DNA of 64,000 nucleotides from Pedococcus sp031456495 (GTDB taxonomy: Bacteria; Actinomycetota; Actinomycetes; Actinomycetales; Dermatophilaceae). The position numbers and the translations under genes were made by a program. The stretch covers positions 1-64,000 of the forward strand of contig NZ_JAVDUW010000001.1 in NCBI RefSeq assembly GCF_031456495.1, written 5' to 3'. Positions 17,145-25,546 of the stretch are shown piece after piece. Every line of letters starts with the position of its first letter. Within the stretch, counting starts at the first letter, position 1. Below the pieces are notes generated by a model. The model did not search any database, was not told where the DNA came from, and saw only the letters and a list, made by a program, of their open reading frames with translations.

Positions 17145-17816
17145 ATGGGTGACATCCTCGCCACGTACGGCGACGACATCCTCAAGGCGTTCTGGGTGAC
17201 CATCCAGCTCGCCGTCCTGTCCACGATCGGCTCCCTGGTCCTCGGCACGATCATCGCGGTCCTTCGGCTGTCCCCGGTGCGCATCCTGCGGCTGCTGGGC
17301 ACGTGGTACGTCAACGTCTTCCGCAACATGCCGCTGACGCTGCTCATGGTGTTCAGCATCCTGGGCCTGACGTACATCCTGGGCATCCAGCTCGACGCGA
17401 ACGTGGTCAAGACCAACGCCTTCCGCTGGGCCGTCGTGATGCTGTCGGTCTACCACGGCGCCTTCATCTGCGAGGCGCTGCGCTCGGGCGTCAACACCAT
17501 CCCGGTCGGCCAGGCTGAGGCCGCGCGCTCCATCGGGCTGACCTTCGGCCAGAGCATGCGCGAGGTGCTGCTGCCCCAGGCGTTCCGCGGCTCGATCGCC
17601 CCCATCGGCTCGACGATCATCGCGCTGACCAAGAACACGACCGTGGCCGCAGTCATCGGTGTGGGTGAGGCGGCCAACCTCATGTCGGTCGTCATCGACA
17701 ACAAGGGAAGTGGCCTCGAGGTGTTCCTGCCGTTCGCGATCGGCTTCGTCATCCTCACCCTCCCGGTGGGGCTCGCCTTCACGAACATGTCGCGTCGCCT
17801 GGCGGTGAAGCGATGA
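17145..17816 (+). CDS. gluC: Amino acid ABC transporter permease GluC
   Basis: Inner-membrane permease of the HisMQ type, 223 residues. VTIQLAVLSTIGSLVLGTII is the first helix and VFRNMPLTLLMVF the conserved loop. The EAA motif EAARSIGLTFGQSMREVLLPQAF contacts the ATPase. It starts at the ATG at 17145 behind GGAAGG and overlaps gluD by four bases, so the two permeases are made together. Confidence 0.94.
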   Translation: MGDILATYGDDILKAFWVTIQLAVLSTIGSLVLGTIIAVLRLSPVRILRLLGTWYVNVFRNMPLTLLMVFSILGLTYILGIQLDANVVKTNAFRWAVVMLSVYHGAFICEALRSGVNTIPVGQAEAARSIGLTFGQSMREVLLPQAFRGSIAPIGSTIIALTKNTTVAAVIGVGEAANLMSVVIDNKGSGLEVFLPFAIGFVILTLPVGLAFTNMSRRLAVKR

Positions 17817-18703
17817 GCGCCCAGTCCGTCCTCTTCGACGCCCCCGGGCCCCGCGCCCGTCGCCGGCACGCGCTGCTGGCGGTCCTCGGCCTGGTCCTGC
17901 TGCTCGGTGGCCTCTACATCGCACTGCGCAAGATGGCCGCGGCCGACCAGCTCCAGGGCTTCATGTGGGAGCCGTTCGTCACCGACCGGGCGATCTGGCG
18001 CGACTACCTGCTGCCCGGCGTGCTGGGGACGCTGAAGGCTGCCGCCGTCTCGATCGTCCTCGCGGGACTGTTCGGCCTGCTGTTCGGCATCGGCCGGCTC
18101 TCCACCGTGGCGCCGGTCCGCTGGGTGTGCGGCGTCGTCGTCGAGTTCTTCCGCGCCGTGCCGGTGCTGATCATGATGATCTTCGCCTTCGGCGTCTACA
18201 CGACCAGCGGCATCTTCGCGAACGACGTCAACCCGCTGGCCGCGGTCGTCACGGGCCTGACGCTGTACAACGGCTCGGTCATCGCCGAGCTGGTGCGCTC
18301 CGGCGTGTACTCACTGCCCAAGGGCCAGGGCGAGGCGGGACTGGCGATCGGCCTGACCCCCGGCCAGGTGCTGCGCTCGATCCAGCTCCCCCAGGCCCTC
18401 ACGGCCATGCTCCCGGCCCTCATCGGCCAGTTCGTCACGGTGCTCAAGGACTCCGCGCTCGGCTACCAGATCACGTACGCCGAGCTGCTGTCGGCGGCGA
18501 AGATCACCGGCTCGAACTTCGCCAACACGGTCCCCGCCTACATCGTCGCGGCGATCATCTTCATCGTCATCAACTACTCGCTGTCCCGGCTGGCCGTCTC
18601 CGTCGAGCGCCGGCTGTCGCGCCGGGGCCGCACCACCCTGCACGCGGCGGGTCCGGCCGACGGCGAGGTCGACGAGGCAGCCGCTCCGGTACCGACGCGC
18701 TGA
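17813..18703 (+). CDS. gluD: Amino acid ABC transporter permease GluD
   Basis: Second permease of the importer, 296 residues, longer than GluC because of an N-terminal cytoplasmic segment and first helix (ALLAVLGLVLLLGGLYIAL) plus a hydrophilic tail. EFFRAVPVLIMMIFAF and the EAA loop GEAGLAIGLTPGQVLRSIQLPQAL are visible. GluD of corynebacteria has the same extended form. The start overlaps gluC as ATGA. Confidence 0.93.
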   Translation: MSAQSVLFDAPGPRARRRHALLAVLGLVLLLGGLYIALRKMAAADQLQGFMWEPFVTDRAIWRDYLLPGVLGTLKAAAVSIVLAGLFGLLFGIGRLSTVAPVRWVCGVVVEFFRAVPVLIMMIFAFGVYTTSGIFANDVNPLAAVVTGLTLYNGSVIAELVRSGVYSLPKGQGEAGLAIGLTPGQVLRSIQLPQALTAMLPALIGQFVTVLKDSALGYQITYAELLSAAKITGSNFANTVPAYIVAAIIFIVINYSLSRLAVSVERRLSRRGRTTLHAAGPADGEVDEAAAPVPTR

Positions 18704-18719
18704 GGCGGGCGCCCCGGCG

Positions 18720-18783
18720 CCGTCCTCCCGGGGACGGTGCCGTGCCCCACACCGTCCTCCCGGGGACGGTGCCGCGCCCCGCA
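18720..18783. repeat. Two tandem 32-bp hairpin-forming repeats
   Basis: Two near-identical 32-base copies lie head to tail at 18720-18751 and 18752-18783, right after the gluD stop. Each contains CCGTCCTCCCGGGGACGG, able to fold on itself (CCGTCC with GGACGG), and a degenerate third CCGTCAC start follows. Together with the next hairpin this makes a multi-hairpin terminator zone between convergent genes. Confidence 0.8.
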
Positions 18784-18790
18784 CCGTCAC

Positions 18791-18831
18791 GGCGGGACCC
18801 CGGGAGGCAGGGGACTTCCCGGGGCCCCGCC
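18791..18831. terminator. Hairpin between convergent gluD and acidic membrane protein
   Basis: GGCGGGACCCCGGGA (18791-18805) pairs with 18817-18831 with one mismatch across an 11-base loop. It can serve gluABCD from the left and the sigma operon from the right. Confidence 0.7.
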
Positions 18832-18855
18832 CTGACGGCGGGTGGCCAGCGGGCC

Positions 18856-19656
18856 TCAGCCGTCGCCGGCCTGGCCGCCTGAGCTGGTGCTCGACCCGTC
18901 GTGGTAACCGCCCGAGCCGCCGCCGTCCCCGTCGTCCTTGGTGTCGGTCGCACCGTCGCCGGTCGCGCTCGTCGAGTCGTCGGTCGCGCCCGCCTGCGAG
19001 CCGCCGCCCGTCCCGCTGTCGTCGTCCCGGCCGTCGTCGGACGTCGTCCGGGTGCCGGAAGGGCTGGGACTGCTGGACTCCTGGTCCTCCCCGTCCCTGT
19101 CCTGCGAGGTGGAACCGTCCCGGTCCCCGCCGTCCTGGCCCTCGGCGTCGTCGCTCCTCGTGCCACCCGGTCGGGCCGGGGCCACCGACTGCCGCACCGG
19201 CGGCCGGCTCGCGTCGCCCGTCGGGTCGTCGCTCGTCGGCACGGGCAGCGTCGTGGTCGTCGGGACGGGCAGGACCGCGGAGGGCGACGTCCCGGCACCG
19301 GTCCGCTGGTCCTCCGGGTGCGGTATGCCGGGGAGCCAGCCTGCCGTCAGCCGCGCCACCGCTCGCTGGGCCGGCGCGGGGAGCTGGTCCGCGGCAGCGG
19401 CAGCCCAGCCTGTGCCGAGGAGGGTGGCGACACCCAGGGCGGTCGCGCCCGCCACGGTCCGGGGAGCGAGGCGTCGCACGCGGGCCGGCGCGGGAGCGCC
19501 GAGCACGGCCGCCAGCCGGGCGTTGGGCGCGGGCGCCGGTCCCGTCCCGAGCTCGTGGACGCGCAGGAGGAACTCCTCGAGCGCGGCGTCGCCGGTGGGC
19601 TCCACGAGGTCCTCCTTCCTGCCTGTCACGTCTGCGTCATCGTCCGACCGGGTCAT
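18856..19656 (-). CDS. Membrane-anchored acidic low-complexity protein, putative ECF partner
   Basis: 266 residues of unknown family. A cytoplasmic N-terminus with LEEFLLRVHELG precedes one hydrophobic segment (about residues 67-88, VAGATALGVATLLGTGWAAAAA). A long outside tail rich in Asp, Ser, Gly and Thr fills the C-terminal half and includes DDGRDDDSGTGGGS. It overlaps the upstream sigma gene as ATGA, so the pair is coupled. This fits an anti-sigma-like membrane regulator, but no ZAS zinc motif (HxxxCxxC) is present, so that role is only inference. Confidence 0.6.
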   Translation of the reverse strand: MTRSDDDADVTGRKEDLVEPTGDAALEEFLLRVHELGTGPAPAPNARLAAVLGAPAPARVRRLAPRTVAGATALGVATLLGTGWAAAAADQLPAPAQRAVARLTAGWLPGIPHPEDQRTGAGTSPSAVLPVPTTTTLPVPTSDDPTGDASRPPVRQSVAPARPGGTRSDDAEGQDGGDRDGSTSQDRDGEDQESSSPSPSGTRTTSDDGRDDDSGTGGGSQAGATDDSTSATGDGATDTKDDGDGGGSGGYHDGSSTSSGGQAGDG

Positions 19657-20279
19657 CCGGTTACCCCCTCGTCCCCCACGACGTCGCGCAGGGCCAGCAG
19701 CGCGCGCCGGTACAGCTGTTTCACGGCACCCTCCGAACGGCCCATCACCGTGGCCGTCGCGGCGACACCGAGGTCCGCGACGACGCGCAGCAGCACGACG
19801 TCCCGGTAGTCGCCCGGCAGGCCGGCCAGGACCGACTCGACCCGCGCGACGCCGTCGCGCCGCAGGGCGACCTCCTCCGCGGAGGGCGCGACCCGGTCGT
19901 CGCGCGCCTGCTCGTACGGAAGGGACGGCGCCCTCCTCGCGACGCGGCGGAGCTGGTCCACGAGGCGGGCGTGGGCCACGGAGAAGACCAGTGTCCGCAG
20001 GCCCTCCGCGCCGCCCACGACGGTGTCGAGACGGGTGAAGACGGCGAGGAACACCTCGCTCGTCGCATCCTCCGGCTCCGGCGCCCCGTGGCCGCGCAGG
20101 TAGCCGTGGACGGCAGGGGCGAGGTCCTCGTAGATCCGCCGCAGCGCCGCCTGGTCGCCCCGGGCGGCGGCCGCGAGGTCGTCGTCGGCCGACCCGTCGG
20201 AGCCGGACGCGGTCGTGCGGGGGCGGTGGGCCGCCGTGCGACCCACCGCCGTGCTCGACCCGCTAGCTGTGGTCACCAC
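19653..20279 (-). CDS. ECF-type RNA polymerase sigma factor
   Basis: About 208 residues. Sigma region 2 runs from DLAAAARGDQAALRRIYEDL through EDATSEVFLAVFTRLDTV to VFSVAHARLVDQLRR. Region 4 holds VLAGLPGDYRDVVLLRVVADLG and the helix-turn-helix MGRSEGAVKQLYRRALLALRD. Start choice: two adjacent GTGs at 20279 and 20276 overlap the end of the upstream repeat protein. Translation from farther upstream would run through repeat DNA in an Arg-rich frame and is rejected. Genes before and after encode an exported repeat protein and a membrane acidic protein, suggesting an envelope-stress or surface regulon. Confidence 0.85.
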   Translation of the reverse strand: MVTTASGSSTAVGRTAAHRPRTTASGSDGSADDDLAAAARGDQAALRRIYEDLAPAVHGYLRGHGAPEPEDATSEVFLAVFTRLDTVVGGAEGLRTLVFSVAHARLVDQLRRVARRAPSLPYEQARDDRVAPSAEEVALRRDGVARVESVLAGLPGDYRDVVLLRVVADLGVAATATVMGRSEGAVKQLYRRALLALRDVVGDEGVTG

Positions 20280-20796
20280 CGTCGGACTGGCCGTCGCCGC
20301 CCTCCTCGCCGTCGTGGTGGTCGCCCTGGTCGCCCGAGGTGGAGTCCTCGCCGGACTGGTCCTCACCCTGGTGGTCGGACTGGTCCTCACCCTGGTGGTC
20401 GGACGAGTCCTCACCCGACTGCGTCGGCTCGAGCGCCTCTGTCCTCGTGGGCTCCGGGCTCTCGGTCTCGGTGGGCTCGGGCGCCTCTGTCCTCGTCGGC
20501 TCCGGGCTCTCGGTCTCGGTGGGCTCGGGCGCCTGCGTCTCCGTGGGCTCCGGGCTCTCCGTCTCAGTGGGCTCGGGCGTCTCCGTCTCAGTGGGCTCCG
20601 GGCTCTCGGTCTCGGTCGGCTCGGGCGCCTGCGTGGTGCTCGCACCGGCGGGCGTCACGCTGACCTGCTGGTGGGAGAGGTGCGACGGCGAGGCCGTCGC
20701 TGCCGTCGCGGCTGCTCCGGCGACGCACACGGCGGCCACGGCCACCGCGGCATACACCCGGCGACGGCCGGCGAGAGTACGGGGAAGTGCGGGCAT
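20263..20796 (-). CDS. Exported PEPTETES-repeat protein
   Basis: 177 residues. A signal peptide or anchor is likely at 11-36 (RRRVYAAVAVAAVCVAGAAA then TAATAS). The mature part is low complexity: about nine 8-residue units of the form PEPTETES (57-126), two DHQGEDQS units (133-148), then a Gly/Asp/His-rich end. No globular domain is recognised. Pro-Thr-Glu repeats suggest an extended, possibly glycosylated wall-spanning stalk. AGGAAAGG precedes the ATG. It is first in the operon with the ECF sigma factor, which may control it. Confidence 0.75.
   Translation of the reverse strand: MPALPRTLAGRRRVYAAVAVAAVCVAGAAATAATASPSHLSHQQVSVTPAGASTTQAPEPTETESPEPTETETPEPTETESPEPTETQAPEPTETESPEPTRTEAPEPTETESPEPTRTEALEPTQSGEDSSDHQGEDQSDHQGEDQSGEDSTSGDQGDHHDGEEGGDGQSDGGDHS
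20419..20628 (-). repeat. 24-bp coding tandem repeat (PEPTETES units)
   Basis: About nine in-frame 24-base units encode PEPTETES variants (PEPTETET, PEPTETQA, PEPTRTEA). Copies differ mainly at third positions and at the last two residues, and alternate ES/QA types suggest an older 48-base unit. Copy number is probably variable between strains. Confidence 0.85.
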
Positions 20797-20892
20797 GGGG
20801 GGACCTTTCCTGCGGTGGCGTCCGTTTCGGACCGTTCACGAGCGGTCATCGTCAGCGGGCGGCACGAGGTTACGCGGCCGGGGCACAAAAGA

Positions 20893-20920
20893 AGAGGACC
20901 CACTCGGTGGTGGGTCCTCT
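20893..20920 (-). terminator. Rho-independent terminator of tRNA-Asn
   Basis: AGAGGACCCA (20893-20902) pairs exactly with TGGGTCCTCT (20911-20920). On the leftward strand it is followed by a T-rich tract (TCTTTTG), a classical intrinsic terminator six bases past the tRNA 3' end. Confidence 0.9.
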
Positions 20921-20925
20921 GTCTG

Positions 20926-20998
20926 CTCCCCCGGTTGGACTCGAACCAACAACCCTTCGATTAACAGTCGAATGCTCTGCCAATTGAGCTACGGGGGA
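20926..20998 (-). tRNA. tRNA-Asn (anticodon GTT)
   Basis: A 73-nt cloverleaf. The acceptor stem is TCCCCCG (5') with CGGGGGA (3') and discriminator G; the D arm includes TAGCTCAATTGGCAGAGCA; the anticodon loop is CTGTTAA with anticodon GTT; the T arm carries GGTTCGAGTCC. CCA is not encoded. There is no integrase beside it and no repeated 3' end nearby, so it does not look like an occupied attachment site. Confidence 0.97.
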
Positions 20999-21086
20999 AT
21001 GGCTTCGGCGGCATCCCGCCCTCAGCGCTGCGCAACCATAGCAAAGGATGCGCGCGGTTCTGAAAACGGGGCGGACCCCGTCCCGG

Positions 21087-21623
21087 TCAGCCCAGGCCGA
21101 CCTGCTCACGGAGGTACGCGAGGGCCGCCTCGGCGGCCTGCGAGACCTCCTCGTCCGAGGCCGGGGTGCCCTTGCCGAGGAGCACCTGCTCGACGAGCGC
21201 GCCGGTCGCGAGCTCCTGGCGGATCACCGCCCGAGCCGTGCGCCGACGACCGAGGTCGACCCGGTGCGTGAGCACCACGCTGGCCTGGACGCGCTCCCTG
21301 ACGGTCTCGGGCACCATCGACGTCACCCCCAGCGTCCACTGCGTGGGCCGCGCCCCGTCGACCCACGTCACCGTCAGCTGGCCGAGCTCGGACGACCAGG
21401 TGCCGGCGTCGACCTCGTGCCAGGGGCGGCGCAGGGCCACCCCAGCGGGCCGGCTGCCCCCGTCGCCGGCCGCCACGGCATACACGCGGTGGTTGGTGGC
21501 CACGACGGTGGTGCCGGTGCCCTCCTCCTCGCCCCACGACAGGACGCGCTCCCCCGCGCCGAGCTCGAGCGCGGAGCGGACGCCGGGGGCCAGCCGCGGC
21601 CGGCGTCGCAGCGACAGGGCCAT
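21087..21623 (-). CDS. Conserved actinobacterial protein coupled to dnaG
   Basis: 178 residues, no signal peptide and no membrane segment. The core PGVRSALELGAGERVLSWGE followed by VVATNHRVYAV looks like a bacterial PH-like fold that checks a value and corrects it, but I cannot assign a function. The ATG at 21623 shares a base with the dnaG stop (TGATG), so it is made with primase. It is also the last gene before tRNA-Asn. Confidence 0.7.
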   Translation of the reverse strand: MALSLRRRPRLAPGVRSALELGAGERVLSWGEEEGTGTTVVATNHRVYAVAAGDGGSRPAGVALRRPWHEVDAGTWSSELGQLTVTWVDGARPTQWTLGVTSMVPETVRERVQASVVLTHRVDLGRRRTARAVIRQELATGALVEQVLLGKGTPASDEEVSQAAEAALAYLREQVGLG

Positions 21624-23560
21624 CACGACGCCCTCTCGCGCAGCTGGGCCAGCTCGCGCTGGAGGTCCTGCAGCTCGGCGCTGAGCGCCCGCGCCCTGGC
21701 GGGGTCGCTGTGCGGGTCGGCCGCCATGCGGCGCATGGCGGACATGGCGTCGGCGATCTTGCGGGTCAGGGTGACCTCCTGGACGCGCACGAGCAGCGCG
21801 TCGACGTAGCGGCGTTCGGGCAGTCCGGTGGCCTTGTCCATCCGGGTGGGCAGCTCGGCGACGGCGAGCTCGGCGACGAGGCCGCGCACGGACAGCGGGG
21901 CGGCCTCGGTGACCCGGTCGGCCCACGCCTTCGCCGAGAGCCCGGGCTGGGGTCCGCCGGCGCCGCGGATGCCGTCGAAGACCGCACGGTGGGCTGGGGC
22001 GGTGAAGGCCGTCGGCTCGATGGCGTCGAGGTCGGCGGGCGAGAAGCTGCCGGGGTACTGCAGGACGGTCTGCAGCAGCTGGCGCTCGGCGAAGACGACC
22101 GGGTCGCGCAGGTCGGGCGGGGGCAGGGCCGCGCGCGCCTCCTGCTCCGAGGGCTCGGGGACGGCGTCCGCGTCCGGGAGGTTCGGCGCGGAGCCGGAGT
22201 CCTTCTGGGCGTCGCGGGCGGCGATGCGTCCGGCCCGGGCGACCTCGGCCTGCACCTGCTCGACCTCGACGCCGATCCACCCCGCCACGGTGCGGACGTA
22301 CTCCGGGCGCATCGAGCTGTCGCGGATCGAGTTCACGATCGGCGCGGCCGCGCGCATGGCCTGCACCCGTCCCTCGGCCGTCGACATGTCGAACCGGGCG
22401 ATGGTGGTGCGCACGGCGAACTCGAACATCGGCACGGCGTCGTCGACGAGGTGGCGCACGGCGTCGTCGCCCTGCGCGATCCGCAGCTCGCACGGGTCCA
22501 TTCCGCCCTCGGCCACGGCGACGAACGACTGGGAGGCCCAGCGCTGGTCCTCGCCGAACGCCTTCATCGCGGCCTTCTGCCCGGCGGCGTCGCCGTCGAA
22601 GGTGAAGACCACCCGGGCCGGGGCGAGGTCCGCCTCGTCACGCATGATCCGCCGCAGCACCTTGATGTGGTCGACGCCGAACGCGGTGCCGCACGAGGCG
22701 ACCGCGCCCTCGACACCGGACAGGTGGCACGCCATCACGTCGGTGTAGCCCTCGACCACGACGGCCTTGCGCTCGGCCGCGATGGCCTTCTTCGCCAGGT
22801 CGAGGCCGTAGAGCACGGTCGACTTCTTGTAGATAGGCGTCTCGGAGGTGTTGAGGTACTTCGCCGCGATCCGGTCGTCGTCGTAGAGCCGGCGTGCGCC
22901 GAAGCCGACGGTGTCGCCGGTGATGTCGCGGATCGGCCAGACCAGTCGCCCGCGGAACCGGTCGTAGATGCCGCGGCTGCCCCGCCCGGACAACCCGCCG
23001 AGGACGAGCTCCTCGTCGCTGAAGCCCTTGGCCCGCAGGTGGCGGCTCAGCTCCTCGCCGCCGCGAGGGGCGAACCCGACCCCGAACCGGCGCGCCGCGT
23101 CGCCACCGAAGCCGCGCTCGCGCAGGAAGTCGCGGCCGATGCGCGCCTCCTGCGACTCCAGCAGCCGCTCGAGGTAGAACTCCTGCGCCGCGCGGTGGGC
23201 CTCGACCAGCCGGGACCGGCGGCCCAGGCTCTCGCCGTCGCGCGGGCGCCCGCCCTCCTCGTAGTGCAGCTCGAGACCGAGCTTGCCCGCCAGCCGCTCG
23301 ACGGACTCGGTGAAGGTGAGGTGCTCGACCTTCTGCACGAAGGAGATGACGTCACCGCCCTCGCCGCAGCCGAAGCAGTGCCACGCGCCGACGGCCGGGC
23401 GGATGGTGAAGGACGGCGTCTTCTCGTCGTGGAAGGGGCACAGCCCCTTCATCGAGCCGGGGCCGGCCGGGCGCAGCGTGACGTGCTCGCGCACGACGTC
23501 CTCGATCGACGAGCGCTCCTTCACGAGCGCGATGTCGTCGGTCTTGATCCGACCCGCCAC
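21623..23560 (-). CDS. dnaG: DNA primase
   Basis: 645-residue primase making RNA primers at the replication fork. It has an N-terminal CHC2 zinc finger (CPFHDEKTPSF with WHCFGCGEGGDVISF), the RNA polymerase core with a Toprim domain (VVEGYTDVMACHLSGV, then VFTFDGDAAGQKAAMKAF) and a C-terminal helicase-binding region. The GTG at 23560 has AGGAGGG upstream. dgt and dusB lie further upstream on the same strand at 29.5 and 35-36 kb; in many actinobacteria the three are adjacent, and here about 14 kb of other genes separates them. Confidence 0.97.
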   Translation of the reverse strand: MAGRIKTDDIALVKERSSIEDVVREHVTLRPAGPGSMKGLCPFHDEKTPSFTIRPAVGAWHCFGCGEGGDVISFVQKVEHLTFTESVERLAGKLGLELHYEEGGRPRDGESLGRRSRLVEAHRAAQEFYLERLLESQEARIGRDFLRERGFGGDAARRFGVGFAPRGGEELSRHLRAKGFSDEELVLGGLSGRGSRGIYDRFRGRLVWPIRDITGDTVGFGARRLYDDDRIAAKYLNTSETPIYKKSTVLYGLDLAKKAIAAERKAVVVEGYTDVMACHLSGVEGAVASCGTAFGVDHIKVLRRIMRDEADLAPARVVFTFDGDAAGQKAAMKAFGEDQRWASQSFVAVAEGGMDPCELRIAQGDDAVRHLVDDAVPMFEFAVRTTIARFDMSTAEGRVQAMRAAAPIVNSIRDSSMRPEYVRTVAGWIGVEVEQVQAEVARAGRIAARDAQKDSGSAPNLPDADAVPEPSEQEARAALPPPDLRDPVVFAERQLLQTVLQYPGSFSPADLDAIEPTAFTAPAHRAVFDGIRGAGGPQPGLSAKAWADRVTEAAPLSVRGLVAELAVAELPTRMDKATGLPERRYVDALLVRVQEVTLTRKIADAMSAMRRMAADPHSDPARARALSAELQDLQRELAQLRERAS

Positions 23561-23653
23561 TGGCCCTCCTGTTCGCCGCCGAGTCTAGGTGGTGGCCCCG
23601 GGGCGGGCGTGGGCAGTTCCACAGCACCGGCCCCGTGGCGTCCCCGACCGGGC

Positions 23654-25546
23654 TCAGCGCGGGTATGCCGTGTGCTCCACCTGGGCCCCGACGCGCGTGA
23701 ACACCCACGTGTTGCCGCCGACGAGCGTCGTGTGGAACCACGGCTGCGCGAACTGGCCCTTCTCGAAGCGCACGTCCCGCCACATGAACCAGCGGTTCAC
23801 GCCCTTGAGCACGAACACGTCGACGGAGCCACCGTCCAGCCGGGTGGCCGCCTGGGCGAACGCCTTCGGGTCGTGCACCGCCGAGAGCCGCCACACCTCC
23901 GCCTCGCGGTGCGGCCAGTTCGCGAGCGAGTTCGCGGAGTTCGCGCCCACACCGATGTACTGGTACCAGGGCAAGTAGCTCGACAGCGACTCGTCGTAGC
24001 TGAGGACCGTCGGCACGGCTCCCCGCCCGTACTCGCGCTCGACGACGGCGCGCACCTGGTCGGCCGGGATGGTCGCGCTATGACCGGCCTCGGCGTTGTA
24101 CCGCGGCCAGCCGCCGTCCGGGAGCTGCCTCGCGTGTGCGAGCCGGGCGAAGTTCGGCGTGTCCGGGGTGTCGGGGTGACCCAGGCGCTGCCCGTCCCAG
24201 TAGGTCCCGAGCCCGAGCACGACGACGGCCGCAGCGGCGAGGGCCGGGACGCCGGGCAGGACCGCCAGCCGAGCCGGGACCCGCCCGCCCCGGCGGAAGC
24301 GGGCGGCCACCGCGGGCCACGAGGCCGCGAGCCCGAGGACGAACCCCAGCACGAGCACGCCGTCGTAGAGGCGGTCGGTGTACTGCAGGAAGCCGGTGTG
24401 CCCGGTGCGGTGGTAGCGCCACAGCATCACCCAGCGGTACGTCATGGCCGACAGGGCGACGGCCAGGAGCACGCGGGCCCAGTCACTCCGCCGGGCGTGC
24501 CAGAGGAGCAGGAGCAGGCCCCCGGTCAGGACCACCCCGACCTGGACCGGTCCGTGCCAGGGCAGGTGCAGCGGGTCGCGCTGGATCTCGAACGGCACGA
24601 AGAGGTCGGCGCTGCCGTCGCCGCCGAGCCGCAGGAGGTCCGACAGCCACGGGACGAGGAACCACGAGGCGGTGAGGACCGCCGTCACCGTCGCCAGCAC
24701 CAGGTGCCGCAGGTACGGCCAGCGGGGCCCGTGCCACAGCCCGAGGACCACGACGACGAGCAGTCCGGCCACCGAGAAGACGAGGTAGGCCTGGTAGTCG
24801 GTGAGCAGCAGGCCGCCGACGATGCCGGTGGCCCACCACGACAGGGCAGGGGTCGCGGCGCGACCGAGGCGCGCCAGGCCGGCGAGCACCCAGGGCACCA
24901 TGACCGACAGGGCAGCCACCTCGTGCGCCTTGCGCGGGTCGCCGTAGACGGCCGCCGGCAGGGCGCACAGCGCGAGCGCCAACGGTCCGGTGACCACCCG
25001 GGCCCACAGCAGGTACCCCACGAGGACGGCGAGTCCGCAGAAGGCCACGGAGGCGACGCCGACGAGCGTCCAGGCCGGCTTCCCCGTCAGGGCGGACACG
25101 CGCCCGACCACCCAGGGGAACAGGGGCGGGTACTCGATCGGCAGTCCCTTGACGAGCAGGTCGGTCGATCCGAGGTGCACGGAGAACTTGGTCGCGGCGG
25201 CGGTGAGCCGGGCGATGTCGGCCGACATGCCGCCGTACGGGAACGGCGTCCCGTGCAGCTGGCTGGCCCCGAACCAGCTGACCCAGGCGGCGACGAGCAG
25301 CGCCCCGAGGTCGGGGCCGGTCCGTCGCGACCGCACCACCAGCGGCAGGACGAGCAGGCCCACCGCCGCGAGCACGACGAGTGGCAGCGTCTGGCCCCGC
25401 AGGCTGAAGGGGTCGACGTAGACGGCGTGGCCGAACAGCGCTGCAGCGGTGCAGGCCACGGCCCCGAGCACGAGCAGCACCGTTGAGCGGGCGGCGGAGG
25501 GGGCGGCGCCGTCGCCCTGCTGGAGGAGCGGTCCCGGCGCGGTCAT
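23654..25546 (-). CDS. AftA-like (GT85) membrane arabinofuranosyltransferase
   Basis: 630 residues with about eleven membrane helices and a C-terminal extracytoplasmic domain of about 180 residues (YNAEAGHSATIPADQ to the end). The first outside loop reads HGTPFPYGGMSADIARLTAA (Asp110), followed by KGLPIEYPPLFPWVVGRVSAL (133-153), the layout of AftA, which adds the priming arabinofuranose from decaprenyl-phospho-arabinose to galactan. Given glf/glfT2 12 kb away, a role in decorating the exported galactan is likely. Donor sugar is inferred. The ATG at 25546 faces the divergent iron operon. Alternative: another GT-C enzyme with a different polyprenyl-phosphate donor. Confidence 0.72.
   Translation of the reverse strand: MTAPGPLLQQGDGAAPSAARSTVLLVLGAVACTAAALFGHAVYVDPFSLRGQTLPLVVLAAVGLLVLPLVVRSRRTGPDLGALLVAAWVSWFGASQLHGTPFPYGGMSADIARLTAAATKFSVHLGSTDLLVKGLPIEYPPLFPWVVGRVSALTGKPAWTLVGVASVAFCGLAVLVGYLLWARVVTGPLALALCALPAAVYGDPRKAHEVAALSVMVPWVLAGLARLGRAATPALSWWATGIVGGLLLTDYQAYLVFSVAGLLVVVVLGLWHGPRWPYLRHLVLATVTAVLTASWFLVPWLSDLLRLGGDGSADLFVPFEIQRDPLHLPWHGPVQVGVVLTGGLLLLLWHARRSDWARVLLAVALSAMTYRWVMLWRYHRTGHTGFLQYTDRLYDGVLVLGFVLGLAASWPAVAARFRRGGRVPARLAVLPGVPALAAAAVVVLGLGTYWDGQRLGHPDTPDTPNFARLAHARQLPDGGWPRYNAEAGHSATIPADQVRAVVEREYGRGAVPTVLSYDESLSSYLPWYQYIGVGANSANSLANWPHREAEVWRLSAVHDPKAFAQAATRLDGGSVDVFVLKGVNRWFMWRDVRFEKGQFAQPWFHTTLVGGNTWVFTRVGAQVEHTAYPR

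Noticed and set aside
18856..19656. Zinc-type anti-sigma factor
   Set aside because: No HxxxCxxC motif; only the position and single membrane helix support such a role, so it is left as putative partner.
20280..20645. N-terminal extension of the ECF sigma factor
   Set aside because: It reads the repeat region in another frame giving Arg/Pro-rich sequence and adds nothing sigma-like.
20926..20998. tRNA-Asn as integration site of a mobile element
   Set aside because: No integrase, no repeated tRNA 3' end and no change in base composition nearby.
21710..25486. Very long open frame (about 1258 residues) on the + strand
   Set aside because: It is antisense to dnaG and the AftA-like gene, rich in Arg/Gly/Glu/His without domains, and arises from GC-rich codon use on the other strand.
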